Below are positions 7,348 through 15,731 of a stretch of DNA of 29,976 nt, piece after piece. The stretch spans positions 1 through 29,976 of the forward strand of contig CAZCQP010000036.1 in assembly GCA_964500895.1 (NCBI GenBank), read 5' to 3'. Within the stretch, counting starts at the first letter, position 1; the number at the start of each line of letters is the position of its first letter. The notes beneath the pieces were generated by a model that was given only the letters and a program-made list of their open reading frames with translations, was not told the origin of the DNA and searched no databases. Position numbers and translations under genes: made by a program. The DNA is from CAZCQP01 sp964500895. GTDB taxonomy: Bacteria > Bacillota > Clostridia > Lachnospirales > JAISER01.

Positions 7348-10300
7348 TTACAACATTTTTTCTAGCAGTTCTTTTATATCCCACACGTCCAGCCTATCCC
7401 CTTCAATGTGGTACAAAAGCGCCGGGGCAAGCCCAGCGGTAAACACCAGCTTTTGCTTGTTGGCCGTTACCACAGCCATAATCTTGTTGGGGTCCACCTT
7501 AGCATCCGGCCGGAACACCAGCTTGATGGTGTCCCCTTTGTGGGTGATGGCGGCAATGTCCAGGTTGTGTGCGGCCGCTTTCAGCAGAGAAACTTCCAGC
7601 AAGTTTTGCACACTGGCGGGCAGGTTGCCGAAACGGTCCTCAATTTCTTCCTGCACATCGAAATAATCCTGCTGGTTGCGGATGAGAGACACTTTTTTAT
7701 AAATATCCAGCTTTTGTTCCTCGTTGGGAATGAAATAGCCAGGAATATAAGCGCTTAGGTTAATGTCGATGGTGGTTTCAAAAGGCGTTTCTGTTTTTTC
7801 GTTCCGTTTTTCTTTAATCACTTCTTCTAAGAGGCGGCAGTACATGTCGTAACCCACCGCATCCATGTGGCCGTGCTGTTCGCCACCCAGCAAGTTCCCT
7901 GCACCCCGAATTTCCATGTCTCGCATGGCAATGCGAAAGCCAGAGCCGAACTCTGTAAAATCCCTAATGGTTTGCAGCCGTTTTTCCGCTGTTTCCTGCA
8001 GCACCTTGTCCCGCTTGTACATCAGGTAGGCGTAAGCTTGCCGGTTGGCACGGCCCACCCGCCCCCGCAGCTGGTACAGCTGGGAAAGACCCATGTAGTC
8101 TGCATCCTGAATGATAATGGTGTTGGCATTGGGAATGTCCAGCCCGGTTTCAATGATGGTGGTACACACCAGCACTTGAATGTCCCCATTTACAAAGTCT
8201 ATCATAATGTTTTCCAGCTCGTGCTCGGACATTTGCCCGTGGGCATACGCCACGTTGGCGTGGGGCACCAAGGCTTGCACCCGGGCAGCCACTTCGGAAA
8301 TGTTCCGCACCCGGTTGTGCAGGTAAAACACTTGCCCTTCCCGTGCCAGTTCCCGGTTGATGGCATCTTTCACAAACTCCGGGTTATACTCCATCACGTA
8401 GGTTTGCACCGGCTGCCGTTCTTGAGGCGGCTCTTCCAAAAGGCTCATGTCCCGAATGCCGGTTAAGCTCATGTGCAAGGTACGGGGGATGGGGGTGGCG
8501 GTCAGGGTCATCACGTCTACATTTTCTTTAATGCGTTTCAGCTTTTCTTTATGGGCAACGCCAAAGCGCTGTTCTTCGTCAATGATGATAAGCCCTAAAT
8601 CTTTAAACTTCACATCTTTGGACAACAGCCGGTGGGTGCCGATGATGATGTCCACCACGCCTCTTTCCAAATTATCCACAGATTCTTCTTGTTGCTTTTT
8701 GGTGCGGAATCGGGACATCAAGGCAATGCCAATGGGAAAATCCTTCATCCGCTGTACGAAGGTGTTGTAATGTTGCTGGGCCAGAATGGTGGTGGGCACC
8801 AAGTAAGCCACCTGCTTGCCATCCTGCACGGCTTTAAACGCCGCCCGCAACGCCACTTCCGTCTTGCCATAACCCACGTCCCCGCAAATAAGCCTGTCCA
8901 TCACCCGCTGGGATTCCATGTCCTTTTTCACTTCGGTAATGGCAGTCAGCTGGTCGTCTGTTTCGTCAAAGGGGAACATTTCCTCAAATTCCCGCTGCCA
9001 CACGTTGTCCGGGCTGTAGGCATAGCCCACCGCAGCTTGCCGTTTGGCGTACAGGTCTATCAGGTCTTGGGCCAGCACTTCCACGGCTTTTTTGGCTTTG
9101 GCTTTGGCCTTTGTCCAATCTGCGCCCCCAAGCTTGTTCAGCTTCAGCTTGGTGCCTTCTCCGCCGATGTACTTTTGCACCATGTCCATCTGGCTGGTGT
9201 GGACGTACAAATTGCCCCCGTCCGCATAAGACAGTTTAATGTAATCCTTGCACATGCCTTCGGAAACAATTTGCTCAATGCCCCGGTAAATGCCAATGCC
9301 GTGGTTGTCGTGTACCACATAGTCCCCAATTTTCAGGTCTGTAAAACTTTCTATTTTTGCGCCGGTCTTTTTCTTAATGCGGCGTTTTTTCTTCTTTTCC
9401 TCGCCGAAAAGGTCGTGGTCTGTAATGACCACCAGATTGATGTGCTGGTACTCGAAGCCTTTATGCAGGCTGCCACATGTGACGGCAATTTTCCCCGGGC
9501 TTAGCTTCACCTCCCAGGAATTTTCCGTGTAATAAGCAGAAAAACCCCCGTCTAGCATTTCTTCTGTGAGTCGCCTACCCCTTGTGCGGGAGGCGGTTAA
9601 TAACAGCACACTGTAATGGTTTTGGCAGTAATACCGCAAGTCTTCCATTAACAGTTCCAGCTTTTGCTTTAAAACAGCCGTGGCTTTTACGGCAAAGCTG
9701 GCGGTGGCTTTGATGGTAAAATCCTTCATGGTTTGTGCCATCAAGGAAAACAGCAAAACGGGAAAACGAGAAGCAAAAAACAAAACATCCCCAAAGCCGT
9801 AAATCATTTTGGCTTGCCCGGGGAGCAAATAGCCCTTTAAAATGCGGTTTTGCAAGCTGTCGTTAAACTCTGTCATCACCGTTTCGGCGTGTTGGGCCAT
9901 GCGCCGGGGTTCGTCAAAAAACACCAACGTACCCTGGGGCAAGTAGTCAAACAAAGAGGTATTGACTTCATAAAAATAACTGCCAAACTGGTCCACCCCG
10001 GCATAAGCGGCGGTTTCTTTCATCCGCTCTAAGGCTTCCCCCACAGTTTCCTGCAAATGCTGGGCTTCTTCTGTCAGCCCTTTTTTCAATAACTTTTTAT
10101 GAGTTTTGGTCAGTTCATCTTCTATTGCCGCAATGGCTTTGTCCTGGGCTTCTGGGGTGTACACCATTTCCCGCATGGGCAGCACCCGAATGTTGTCCAG
10201 CTTGTCTACAGACCGCTGGGACTGGGCATCCACCACACGGATAGAGTCAATGTCGTCCCCCCAATATTCCAGCCGAAGGGCATGGTCGTGCAGGGGGGTG

Positions 10301-10854
10301 TAAATATCCACAATGCCCCCACGAACGGCAAACTGGCCGGGTGCTTCCACCTGCTCTGTGCGTTCATAGCCGCATTGCAGCAGCTTTGCCGATAATTCTA
10401 TAAGGGGCAAGGTTTGCCCCACTTCAATGTCTAAAATGGAAGATGCAAAAACAGCCTTAGGCGCCAACCGGTCAAACAGTGCCTCTACAGACAGCACAAT
10501 AACACTTTGTTTGCCGGCAACCAGGGCATCCAGCGCTTCCAGCCGCTGCTTGGTTAAGTTAAAACTATGCACATCTGCATGAAAAAAAACCATGTCTTTG
10601 GCCGGGTAATGGAAAACCGGTGCTTGACCATGGCAAAAAAACCGCATGTCCTCTGCAATCTCCTTAGCGTGAAGCTCCGAATGGGTGATGATGAGGGCAG
10701 AGCGGTTTAATGTTTTTTGAATACCATAGGCCAGGTGGCATTTTTGAGAGTCTATAACCCCGGTGGCCAGCACGGGGGTTTTGGCCTTCTGGACGCTTTC
10801 CACCAATGTGTGGAAACTTTCCAGCCCGTTTAAGGGTTGGACTAAAAGTTCCAA
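7348..10854 (-). CDS. mfd: Transcription-repair coupling factor
   Basis: 1168 residues, the normal length for Mfd. It removes RNA polymerase stalled at DNA lesions and recruits UvrA. The N-terminal third is the UvrB-like module; the CarD-like RNA-polymerase interaction domain lies around residues 500-560 (KIGDYVVHDNHGIGIYRGIE); the RecG-like translocase follows with Walker A GDVGYGKTE near residue 660 and Walker B DEEQ near 757, then motif VI region QLRGRVGR; the C-terminal TRCF domain contains LDIYKKVSLI. Translation begins at a TTG (10854) with GAGGTG six bases upstream. It starts 3 bases after the pth stop, the common pth-mfd pair of Firmicutes. Confidence 0.97.
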   Translation of the reverse strand: MELLVQPLNGLESFHTLVESVQKAKTPVLATGVIDSQKCHLAYGIQKTLNRSALIITHSELHAKEIAEDMRFFCHGQAPVFHYPAKDMVFFHADVHSFNLTKQRLEALDALVAGKQSVIVLSVEALFDRLAPKAVFASSILDIEVGQTLPLIELSAKLLQCGYERTEQVEAPGQFAVRGGIVDIYTPLHDHALRLEYWGDDIDSIRVVDAQSQRSVDKLDNIRVLPMREMVYTPEAQDKAIAAIEDELTKTHKKLLKKGLTEEAQHLQETVGEALERMKETAAYAGVDQFGSYFYEVNTSLFDYLPQGTLVFFDEPRRMAQHAETVMTEFNDSLQNRILKGYLLPGQAKMIYGFGDVLFFASRFPVLLFSLMAQTMKDFTIKATASFAVKATAVLKQKLELLMEDLRYYCQNHYSVLLLTASRTRGRRLTEEMLDGGFSAYYTENSWEVKLSPGKIAVTCGSLHKGFEYQHINLVVITDHDLFGEEKKKKRRIKKKTGAKIESFTDLKIGDYVVHDNHGIGIYRGIEQIVSEGMCKDYIKLSYADGGNLYVHTSQMDMVQKYIGGEGTKLKLNKLGGADWTKAKAKAKKAVEVLAQDLIDLYAKRQAAVGYAYSPDNVWQREFEEMFPFDETDDQLTAITEVKKDMESQRVMDRLICGDVGYGKTEVALRAAFKAVQDGKQVAYLVPTTILAQQHYNTFVQRMKDFPIGIALMSRFRTKKQQEESVDNLERGVVDIIIGTHRLLSKDVKFKDLGLIIIDEEQRFGVAHKEKLKRIKENVDVMTLTATPIPRTLHMSLTGIRDMSLLEEPPQERQPVQTYVMEYNPEFVKDAINRELAREGQVFYLHNRVRNISEVAARVQALVPHANVAYAHGQMSEHELENIMIDFVNGDIQVLVCTTIIETGLDIPNANTIIIQDADYMGLSQLYQLRGRVGRANRQAYAYLMYKRDKVLQETAEKRLQTIRDFTEFGSGFRIAMRDMEIRGAGNLLGGEQHGHMDAVGYDMYCRLLEEVIKEKRNEKTETPFETTIDINLSAYIPGYFIPNEEQKLDIYKKVSLIRNQQDYFDVQEEIEDRFGNLPASVQNLLEVSLLKAAAHNLDIAAITHKGDTIKLVFRPDAKVDPNKIMAVVTANKQKLVFTAGLAPALLYHIEGDRLDVWDIKELLEKML

Positions 10855-10857
10855 TGT

Positions 10858-11484
10858 TTACACCTCTGTTGTGGGCGGGGCTGTTGCTTGGGTGTCTGGG
10901 GTTTTTTTAGGTTTTGGCTTAGGCTTGGGGTTAAAACGGTTCATGGCTTCCTGCACCCCGTGGCGCAAAATGATTTCCACCGCATCGGCGGCTTTGGTCA
11001 CCCCTTCTACCATGGCTTCCATTTCGTTGGGCTTAAACCGGCTGGTGACGTAGTCGGCCAAGTCCCAGCCCGGGGGCTTTTCGCCAATGCCCACCCGAAC
11101 CCGAACGATGTCGTCCGTTTCCAGCTGGTAAATCACGTTGGCCATGCCTTTTTGCCCCCCGGCAGAACCCCGCTCCCGCACACGGATTTGCCCCAGTTCC
11201 AAGCTGGTATCGTCATAAATGACAATCAAAGATTCCGGGGGCAGCTTGTAAAACGCCAAAATCTCCCGCACAGACTCCCCGCTTAAATTCATATACGTCT
11301 GGGGCTTGGCCAGCAGCACCCTTTGCCCGGCCACATGGCCTTCCCCTAAATGGGCCCGAAACTTGGCTTTGTTAATGCCCACGTTATGGTCGTAGGCCAG
11401 CTTGTTCACAGTTTCAAAGCCCATGTTGTGCCGGGTGCCTTTATAATCTTTTTCCGGGTTGCCTAACCCCACGATAATGTGCAT
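10858..11484 (-). CDS. pth: Peptidyl-tRNA hydrolase
   Basis: 208 residues. Pth cleaves peptidyl-tRNA released by stalled ribosomes. GLGNP (6-10), catalytic His19 in TRHNMGF, and VIYDDTSLELG with the catalytic Asp are present. The C-terminal 20 residues are an unusual Pro/Lys/Thr-rich tail (PKPKPKPKKTP) not needed by the family fold. Start set at ATG 11484 (MHIIVGLGNP), preceded by AAAGGACGG; this lies 14 bases after the accA stop. A longer in-frame start would overlap accA. Confidence 0.95.
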   Translation of the reverse strand: MHIIVGLGNPEKDYKGTRHNMGFETVNKLAYDHNVGINKAKFRAHLGEGHVAGQRVLLAKPQTYMNLSGESVREILAFYKLPPESLIVIYDDTSLELGQIRVRERGSAGGQKGMANVIYQLETDDIVRVRVGIGEKPPGWDLADYVTSRFKPNEMEAMVEGVTKAADAVEIILRHGVQEAMNRFNPKPKPKPKKTPDTQATAPPTTEV

Positions 11485-11498
11485 GAAAAGCCCGTCCT

Positions 11499-12302
11499 TT
11501 ATTCTTCCCCGCAGAATTCGCCAAATGCCCGGAAACGGGCGTAGCGCTGTTCCGTTAAGGCTTGGGTATCCTGGGGGCATAGGGTGTTGAATGCGTTGAT
11601 GAGTGCGTCCTTCAAATGGGCGGCAATGTCCATGAAATGGTTTTCCGCCCCGTCCTCCGGCTCTGGAATGATTTGGTCAATCACACCCAGCTCCAGCAAA
11701 TCTTTGGCCGTCATTTTCATAAGCTCTGCGGCTTGGGCGCTTTTGGTGGAATCTTTCCACAAAATGCTGGCAAACCCTTCCGGGGACAAAATGGAGTACA
11801 CGGCGTTTTCAAGCATCCATACCTGGTCTGCCACGGCCAGGGCCAAGGCACCACCGCTGCCCCCTTCACCAATGATGATGGCAATGATGGGGGTTTTCAG
11901 CTGGGCCATTTCAAACAGGTTGCGGGCGATGGCTTCCCCTTGGCCCCGTTCTTCCGCCCCAATGCCGCAATAGGCCCCAGAGGTGTTGATGAACGTAACC
12001 ACCGGCCGGCCAAATTTTTCCGCTTGCTTCATCAGCCGCAAGGCTTTGCGGTAGCCCTCCGGGTGGGGAGAGCCAAAATTTCTTAATATGTTTTCTTCCA
12101 AGTCATGGCCTTTTTGAATGCCCACCACAGTAACCGGGCGGCCAGAAAGAGCGGCCACACCGCCCACCACGGCCTTGTCGTCCGCAAAGAGCCTGTCCCC
12201 GTGGAGTTCAATGAAATGGTCAAAAATGGCGTTGATATAGTCCAGTGCGCCAGGGCGGTTCACCCGCCGGGCAATGGTGACTTTTTCGTATGCTGTGGAC
12301 AA
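11499..12302 (-). CDS. accA: Acetyl-CoA carboxylase carboxyltransferase subunit alpha
   Basis: 267 residues. Together with AccD it transfers the carboxyl group from carboxybiotin-AccB to acetyl-CoA to make malonyl-CoA. Crotonase-like fold with HGDRLFADDKAVVGG, NTSGAYCGIGAEERGQGEAIARNL and IGEGGSGGALALAVADQVWML motifs. It lacks the approximately 50-residue N-terminal extension of the E. coli protein, as is usual in Firmicutes. Starts at TTG 12302 with GAGGTG five bases upstream and follows accD by 9 bases. Confidence 0.96.
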   Translation of the reverse strand: MSTAYEKVTIARRVNRPGALDYINAIFDHFIELHGDRLFADDKAVVGGVAALSGRPVTVVGIQKGHDLEENILRNFGSPHPEGYRKALRLMKQAEKFGRPVVTFINTSGAYCGIGAEERGQGEAIARNLFEMAQLKTPIIAIIIGEGGSGGALALAVADQVWMLENAVYSILSPEGFASILWKDSTKSAQAAELMKMTAKDLLELGVIDQIIPEPEDGAENHFMDIAAHLKDALINAFNTLCPQDTQALTEQRYARFRAFGEFCGEE

Positions 12303-12311
12303 AAAATCACC

Positions 12312-13169
12312 TCAATGTATTTTGTGCAAAGATAAAAGGTTCGCCAATGTTTCTTTCATGTCTTGCCGGGGCACGATTTTGTCTATAAATCCGTGATCCA
12401 GCAAAAATTCTGCCTTTTGGAAATCCCCCGGCAGCTTTTGCTTGATGGTTTGCTCAATCACCCGGCGGCCCGCAAAGCCAATAACGGCCCCCGGCTCGGA
12501 TAAAATCACATCCCCCAGCATGGCAAAGCTGGCAGTTACCCCACCAGTAGTGGGGTCTGTTAAAACGGTGATGTACAAAAGCCCTGCCTGGCTGTGCTTG
12601 GCCACCGCAGCGCTTACTTTGGCCATTTGCATCAAAGACACAATGCCCTCTTGCATTCTGGCCCCGCCAGAGGCGGTGAATACAATCACCGGTAGCTTTT
12701 CTTCCGTGGCATATTCAAACAGGCGGGTGATTTTTTCACCCACCACGGAACCCATGCTGCCCATGACAAACCGGCTATCCATAACAGCCAGCAAGGTGGG
12801 GTTGCCCCCTACGGTGCACCGGGTACACACCACCGCATCGTTTAAGCCGGTGGCTTGGCCCAATGCGGCCATTTTTTCCCGGTAACCGGGGAAGTTTAAG
12901 GGGTTTTCAGGCTTCAGCCCGGCATCCAGTTCGGTAAAGATGCCATCGTCTGCCGTCAGTGCCAGCCGGTCTTCTGCGGACAGGCGAAAACAGCCCCCGC
13001 AATGAGGGCAAATTTGAAAATCCCCTAAATCCTTTTTATAAACAGTTTTACCACAATTCACGCACTTTACCCACAAGCCATCAGGCACTTCCGGGGTGCG
13101 CACCTCCTCCGCCCCTGGGCGGTGGGTGACGGTAATGGGTACATATTTACGCTTTTTAAACAGGTTCAC
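12312..13169 (-). CDS. accD: Acetyl-CoA carboxylase carboxyltransferase subunit beta
   Basis: 285 residues. The N-terminal zinc ribbon is intact (Cys36, Cys39, Cys54, Cys57), followed by the crotonase-like carboxyltransferase domain with TASGGARMQEG and TDPTTGGVTASFAMLGD. GTG start at 13169 with AAAGGA about ten bases upstream. It is followed 9 bases later by accA, and lies 41 bases after accC, so the two carboxyltransferase subunits are produced together. Confidence 0.96.
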   Translation of the reverse strand: MNLFKKRKYVPITVTHRPGAEEVRTPEVPDGLWVKCVNCGKTVYKKDLGDFQICPHCGGCFRLSAEDRLALTADDGIFTELDAGLKPENPLNFPGYREKMAALGQATGLNDAVVCTRCTVGGNPTLLAVMDSRFVMGSMGSVVGEKITRLFEYATEEKLPVIVFTASGGARMQEGIVSLMQMAKVSAAVAKHSQAGLLYITVLTDPTTGGVTASFAMLGDVILSEPGAVIGFAGRRVIEQTIKQKLPGDFQKAEFLLDHGFIDKIVPRQDMKETLANLLSLHKIH

Positions 13170-13210
13170 GGGTGATCAGTCCTTTTAACAGGCTAGTACA
13201 TGCCTTCGTA

Positions 13211-14554
13211 TTAAGGCAGCAATTCACGCCCGATAAAGCCGGTGTCGAACCGGCCTTCCAAATAATCCGGGTGGTTTAAAATTTCCATTTGAAAATCCAC
13301 GTTGGTGTCAATGCCTTCAATGACCAGCTCCGACAGTGCCCGTTTCATTTTGGTAATGGCTTCCTGGCGGGTGCGGCCGTGGGTAATGACTTTGGCCAGC
13401 ATGGAATCATAGTATGGAGGTATAGTATAACCCGCATAAACGGCGCTGTCAAGGCGTAAGCCCAGGCATCCAGAAGGCAAAAACAAATAGTCTATGCGGC
13501 CGGGGGATGGGGCAAAATCTTTGGCCGGGTTTTCGGCATTTATCCGGCATTCCAGAGCAAAACCGTTCATTTGAACGTCTTGTTGCTGCACGGTCAGGGG
13601 CTGGCCTGCGGCAATGGCAATTTGCGCCTGCACAATGTCTATGCCGGTAACCATTTCCGTTACCGGGTGTTCCACCTGTATGCGGGTGTTCATTTCCATA
13701 AAATAAAACTTGCCGTCTTTATATAAAAACTCAATGGTGCCTGCATTTTGATAGTTGGCGGCTTTGGCAGCCCGCACAGCCGCTTCACCAAGGGCTTGCC
13801 TGGTTTGGTCGTCAATGGATGCGCAGGGGGCTTCTTCCAGCACTTTTTGGTTGCGGCGCTGCAAAGAGCAGTCCCGCTCACCCAAATGAATGACGTGCCC
13901 GAAAGCATCCCCTAAAATTTGCACTTCAATATGCCGGGCGTTAATGAGCATTTTTTCCATGTATACGCCATCGTCCCCAAAGGCCGCTTTGGCCTCGGTT
14001 TTTGCGGCGGTGAAGTTTTTAATCAGTTCTTCTTTATTGTTGCACATCCGAATGCCTTTGCCGCCGCCACCGGCGGTGGCTTTCACCATCACAGGGTAGC
14101 CAAATTCTTCGGCCAAGGCTGCAGCTTCTTCCGGGGTTTCAAGCAAACCTTCACTACCCGGAATCACCGGCACTCCGGCTTTAATCATCAGCGCTCTAGC
14201 GTTGGCTTTGTTGCCCATAAGGTCAATGGTTTCTGCATCCGGGCCGATAAAGGTGATGTTGCATTCCCGGCACATGGCTGCAAAGGTGGCGTTTTCCGCC
14301 AAAAAACCAAAGCCGGGGTGAATGGCTTGCGCCCCCAGCTTACAGGTGGCGCTTAATATGTTTTGCATGTTTAAATAGGAATTGGCTGCCTTGCCGGGGC
14401 CGATGCACACGGCTTCGTCCGCCATCTGCACGTGCAGGGCATGGCGGTCTGCCTCAGAAAAGACGGCCACTGTGGCGATGCCCATTTCCTTGCACGCCCG
14501 GATGATGCGCACCGCAATTTCCCCCCGGTTGGCAATAAGTATTTTATTAAACAT
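13211..14554 (-). CDS. accC: Biotin carboxylase subunit of acetyl-CoA carboxylase
   Basis: 447 residues, standard length. Carries out ATP- and bicarbonate-dependent carboxylation of biotin on AccB. MFNKILIANRGEIAVRIIRA is the typical N-terminus; the ATP-grasp glycine loop GGGGKGIR, HIEVQILGD, ERDCSLQRRNQKV and MNTRIQVEHPVTE segments are all present. Preceded by AGGGGA and only 9 bases from the fabZ stop. Confidence 0.97.
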   Translation of the reverse strand: MFNKILIANRGEIAVRIIRACKEMGIATVAVFSEADRHALHVQMADEAVCIGPGKAANSYLNMQNILSATCKLGAQAIHPGFGFLAENATFAAMCRECNITFIGPDAETIDLMGNKANARALMIKAGVPVIPGSEGLLETPEEAAALAEEFGYPVMVKATAGGGGKGIRMCNNKEELIKNFTAAKTEAKAAFGDDGVYMEKMLINARHIEVQILGDAFGHVIHLGERDCSLQRRNQKVLEEAPCASIDDQTRQALGEAAVRAAKAANYQNAGTIEFLYKDGKFYFMEMNTRIQVEHPVTEMVTGIDIVQAQIAIAAGQPLTVQQQDVQMNGFALECRINAENPAKDFAPSPGRIDYLFLPSGCLGLRLDSAVYAGYTIPPYYDSMLAKVITHGRTRQEAITKMKRALSELVIEGIDTNVDFQMEILNHPDYLEGRFDTGFIGRELLP

Positions 14555-14563
14555 GGTCGTCCC

Positions 14564-14983
14564 CTATCCAATCATAAATGTTAACTGGGCTTCGGCTACT
14601 TTTTTGCCGTTCACATAGGCCACCCCTTGGCCAATGCCCGCCATCTTTTTAAGCTTCACAATGGAAACCTCCAGCCGCAGCGTGTCCCCCGGCACCACTT
14701 TGGCCCGGAACTTGGCATTGTCTACTGCGCCAAAATAAGGGGTTTTGCCCTTGTATTCTTCCATGCACAAAATGGCACAAGCACCTGCCTGGGCCATAGC
14801 TTCCACAATCAGTACCCCCGGCATCACCGGCTCTTGTGGGAAGTGGCCGGGGAAGAAGGGCTCGTTCATGGTCACATTTTTAATGGCCACTGCCCGGCTA
14901 CCCGGTTCCATTTCCTCAATGCGGTCAATGAGCAAAAAGGGTGGGCGATGGGGCAATATTTGCATAATTTCATTAATGTCCAT
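14564..14983 (-). CDS. fabZ: 3-hydroxyacyl-ACP dehydratase FabZ
   Basis: 139 residues. Hot-dog-fold enzyme that dehydrates 3-hydroxyacyl-ACP to trans-2-enoyl-ACP. LPHRPPFLLIDRI at the N-terminus, catalytic His47 in FPGHFPQEPVMPG and Glu61 in EAMAQAG. Start ATG 14983 with AAAGGAG upstream. No FabM or FabA is visible in the window, so how unsaturated fatty acids are made is not shown here. Its upstream gap is the long structured region between it and accB. Confidence 0.96.
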   Translation of the reverse strand: MDINEIMQILPHRPPFLLIDRIEEMEPGSRAVAIKNVTMNEPFFPGHFPQEPVMPGVLIVEAMAQAGACAILCMEEYKGKTPYFGAVDNAKFRAKVVPGDTLRLEVSIVKLKKMAGIGQGVAYVNGKKVAEAQLTFMIG

Positions 14984-14995
14984 ATAAATCTCCTT

Positions 14996-15251
14996 TGCTT
15001 TTCCGTCTGCGCCAAGCGCAGACGGGGTGGGCGGCCAGAAAATTCCGCCCGCTCATATGCCAGAGCCGCCCAATTCGATGGCAACTGGCCGCTATGGCTC
15101 ACGGTATTTTCCAGCAAACTTTCATCAAAAGACCGGCTAGCTTAACGGCCAATTGCTCCAATTGGGGCGGCTCAGTTTTTTCATCGACAAAAAGCCACCT
15201 GGCCGCCCCGGCACCACTGCCCTTTGCGCTTTGCGCAAAGGGCAGTGGTGC
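14996..15251 (-). other. Highly structured gap between accB and fabZ
   Basis: A 268-base gap in an otherwise gapless gene train. Reading the minus strand it holds at least five stem-loops: a perfect 19-bp stem with 3-base loop (15233-15251 with 15211-15229) starting one base past the accB stop; GGGGCGGC/GCCGCCCC with an inner TTTTT/AAAAA stem; CCAATTG/CAATTGG with a 3-base loop (about 15150-15167); GGGCGGC/GCCGCCC (about 15028-15070); and a perfect 10-bp stem with 3-base loop (15016-15025 with 15003-15012) next to the fabZ ribosome binding site. GAGCCGCCCAATT at 15063-15075 also has a near-complement at 15160-15173. None of the stems has a strong U-tract. Could be an RNA-processing or attenuation region, or a dispersed intergenic repeat. 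Confidence 0.6.
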
Positions 15252-15731
15252 TTATTCAATGCGGAATAGTTTTTGGCCAAACTCTACCATGTCTTCATTT
15301 TTCACCGCAATTTCAGCCACTTTGCCGTCCCGTGGGCTAACGATTTCGTTCATCACTTTCATGGCTTCCACAATGCACAGAACGTCACCGGTTTTAACCG
15401 TGCTGCCCACCTTGGCAAACGCTGGCTTGCCCGGCGCACTGCTTTCATAAAAGGTGCCTACAATAGGGGCAGTTACCCAATCCCCGGTCAGAGCTTCCGT
15501 TTTTTCGGGAGGTAACAGGGTAATAGGGGTGTCAATGGCCGGAGGCACACCAGGAGCAGCCACGGGAACCACAGCCACCGGAGCAACTGGGCTATCCTCC
15601 ATAACGGTTCGGCTACCCATGCCTGTTTTGCTCATACGCACATGGGCGTTGTCCAGCTTTAATTCAAATTCTAAAAATCCGGAGGCATCCACCCGGCTAA
15701 TTAAATCTTTAATCTCGTTATAGTCCACCAT
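15252..15731 (-). CDS. accB: Biotin carboxyl carrier protein of acetyl-CoA carboxylase
   Basis: 159 residues. The C-terminal biotinyl domain carries EAMKVMNEI, with Lys125 the biotinylation site; a Pro/Ala/Val-rich flexible linker (about 55-85) connects it to the N-terminal region DYNEIKDLISRVD. The start ATG at 15731 overlaps the fabF stop in a TAATG, with GGGAGGG just upstream, indicating translational coupling; the longer GTG form at 15743 is less likely. Carries the carboxyl group between AccC and AccAD. Confidence 0.95.
   Translation of the reverse strand: MVDYNEIKDLISRVDASGFLEFELKLDNAHVRMSKTGMGSRTVMEDSPVAPVAVVPVAAPGVPPAIDTPITLLPPEKTEALTGDWVTAPIVGTFYESSAPGKPAFAKVGSTVKTGDVLCIVEAMKVMNEIVSPRDGKVAEIAVKNEDMVEFGQKLFRIE

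Noticed and set aside
8632..9504. 290-codon open frame on the plus strand inside mfd
   Set aside because: It is antisense to well-conserved mfd motifs, rich in His, Phe and Val as expected of a complementary frame, and has no ribosome binding site.
14872..15117. 81-codon minus-strand frame entering from the accB-fabZ gap
   Set aside because: It starts at a TTG without a ribosome binding site, and its 3' half is fabZ in another frame. It may be a remnant but is not supported as a gene.
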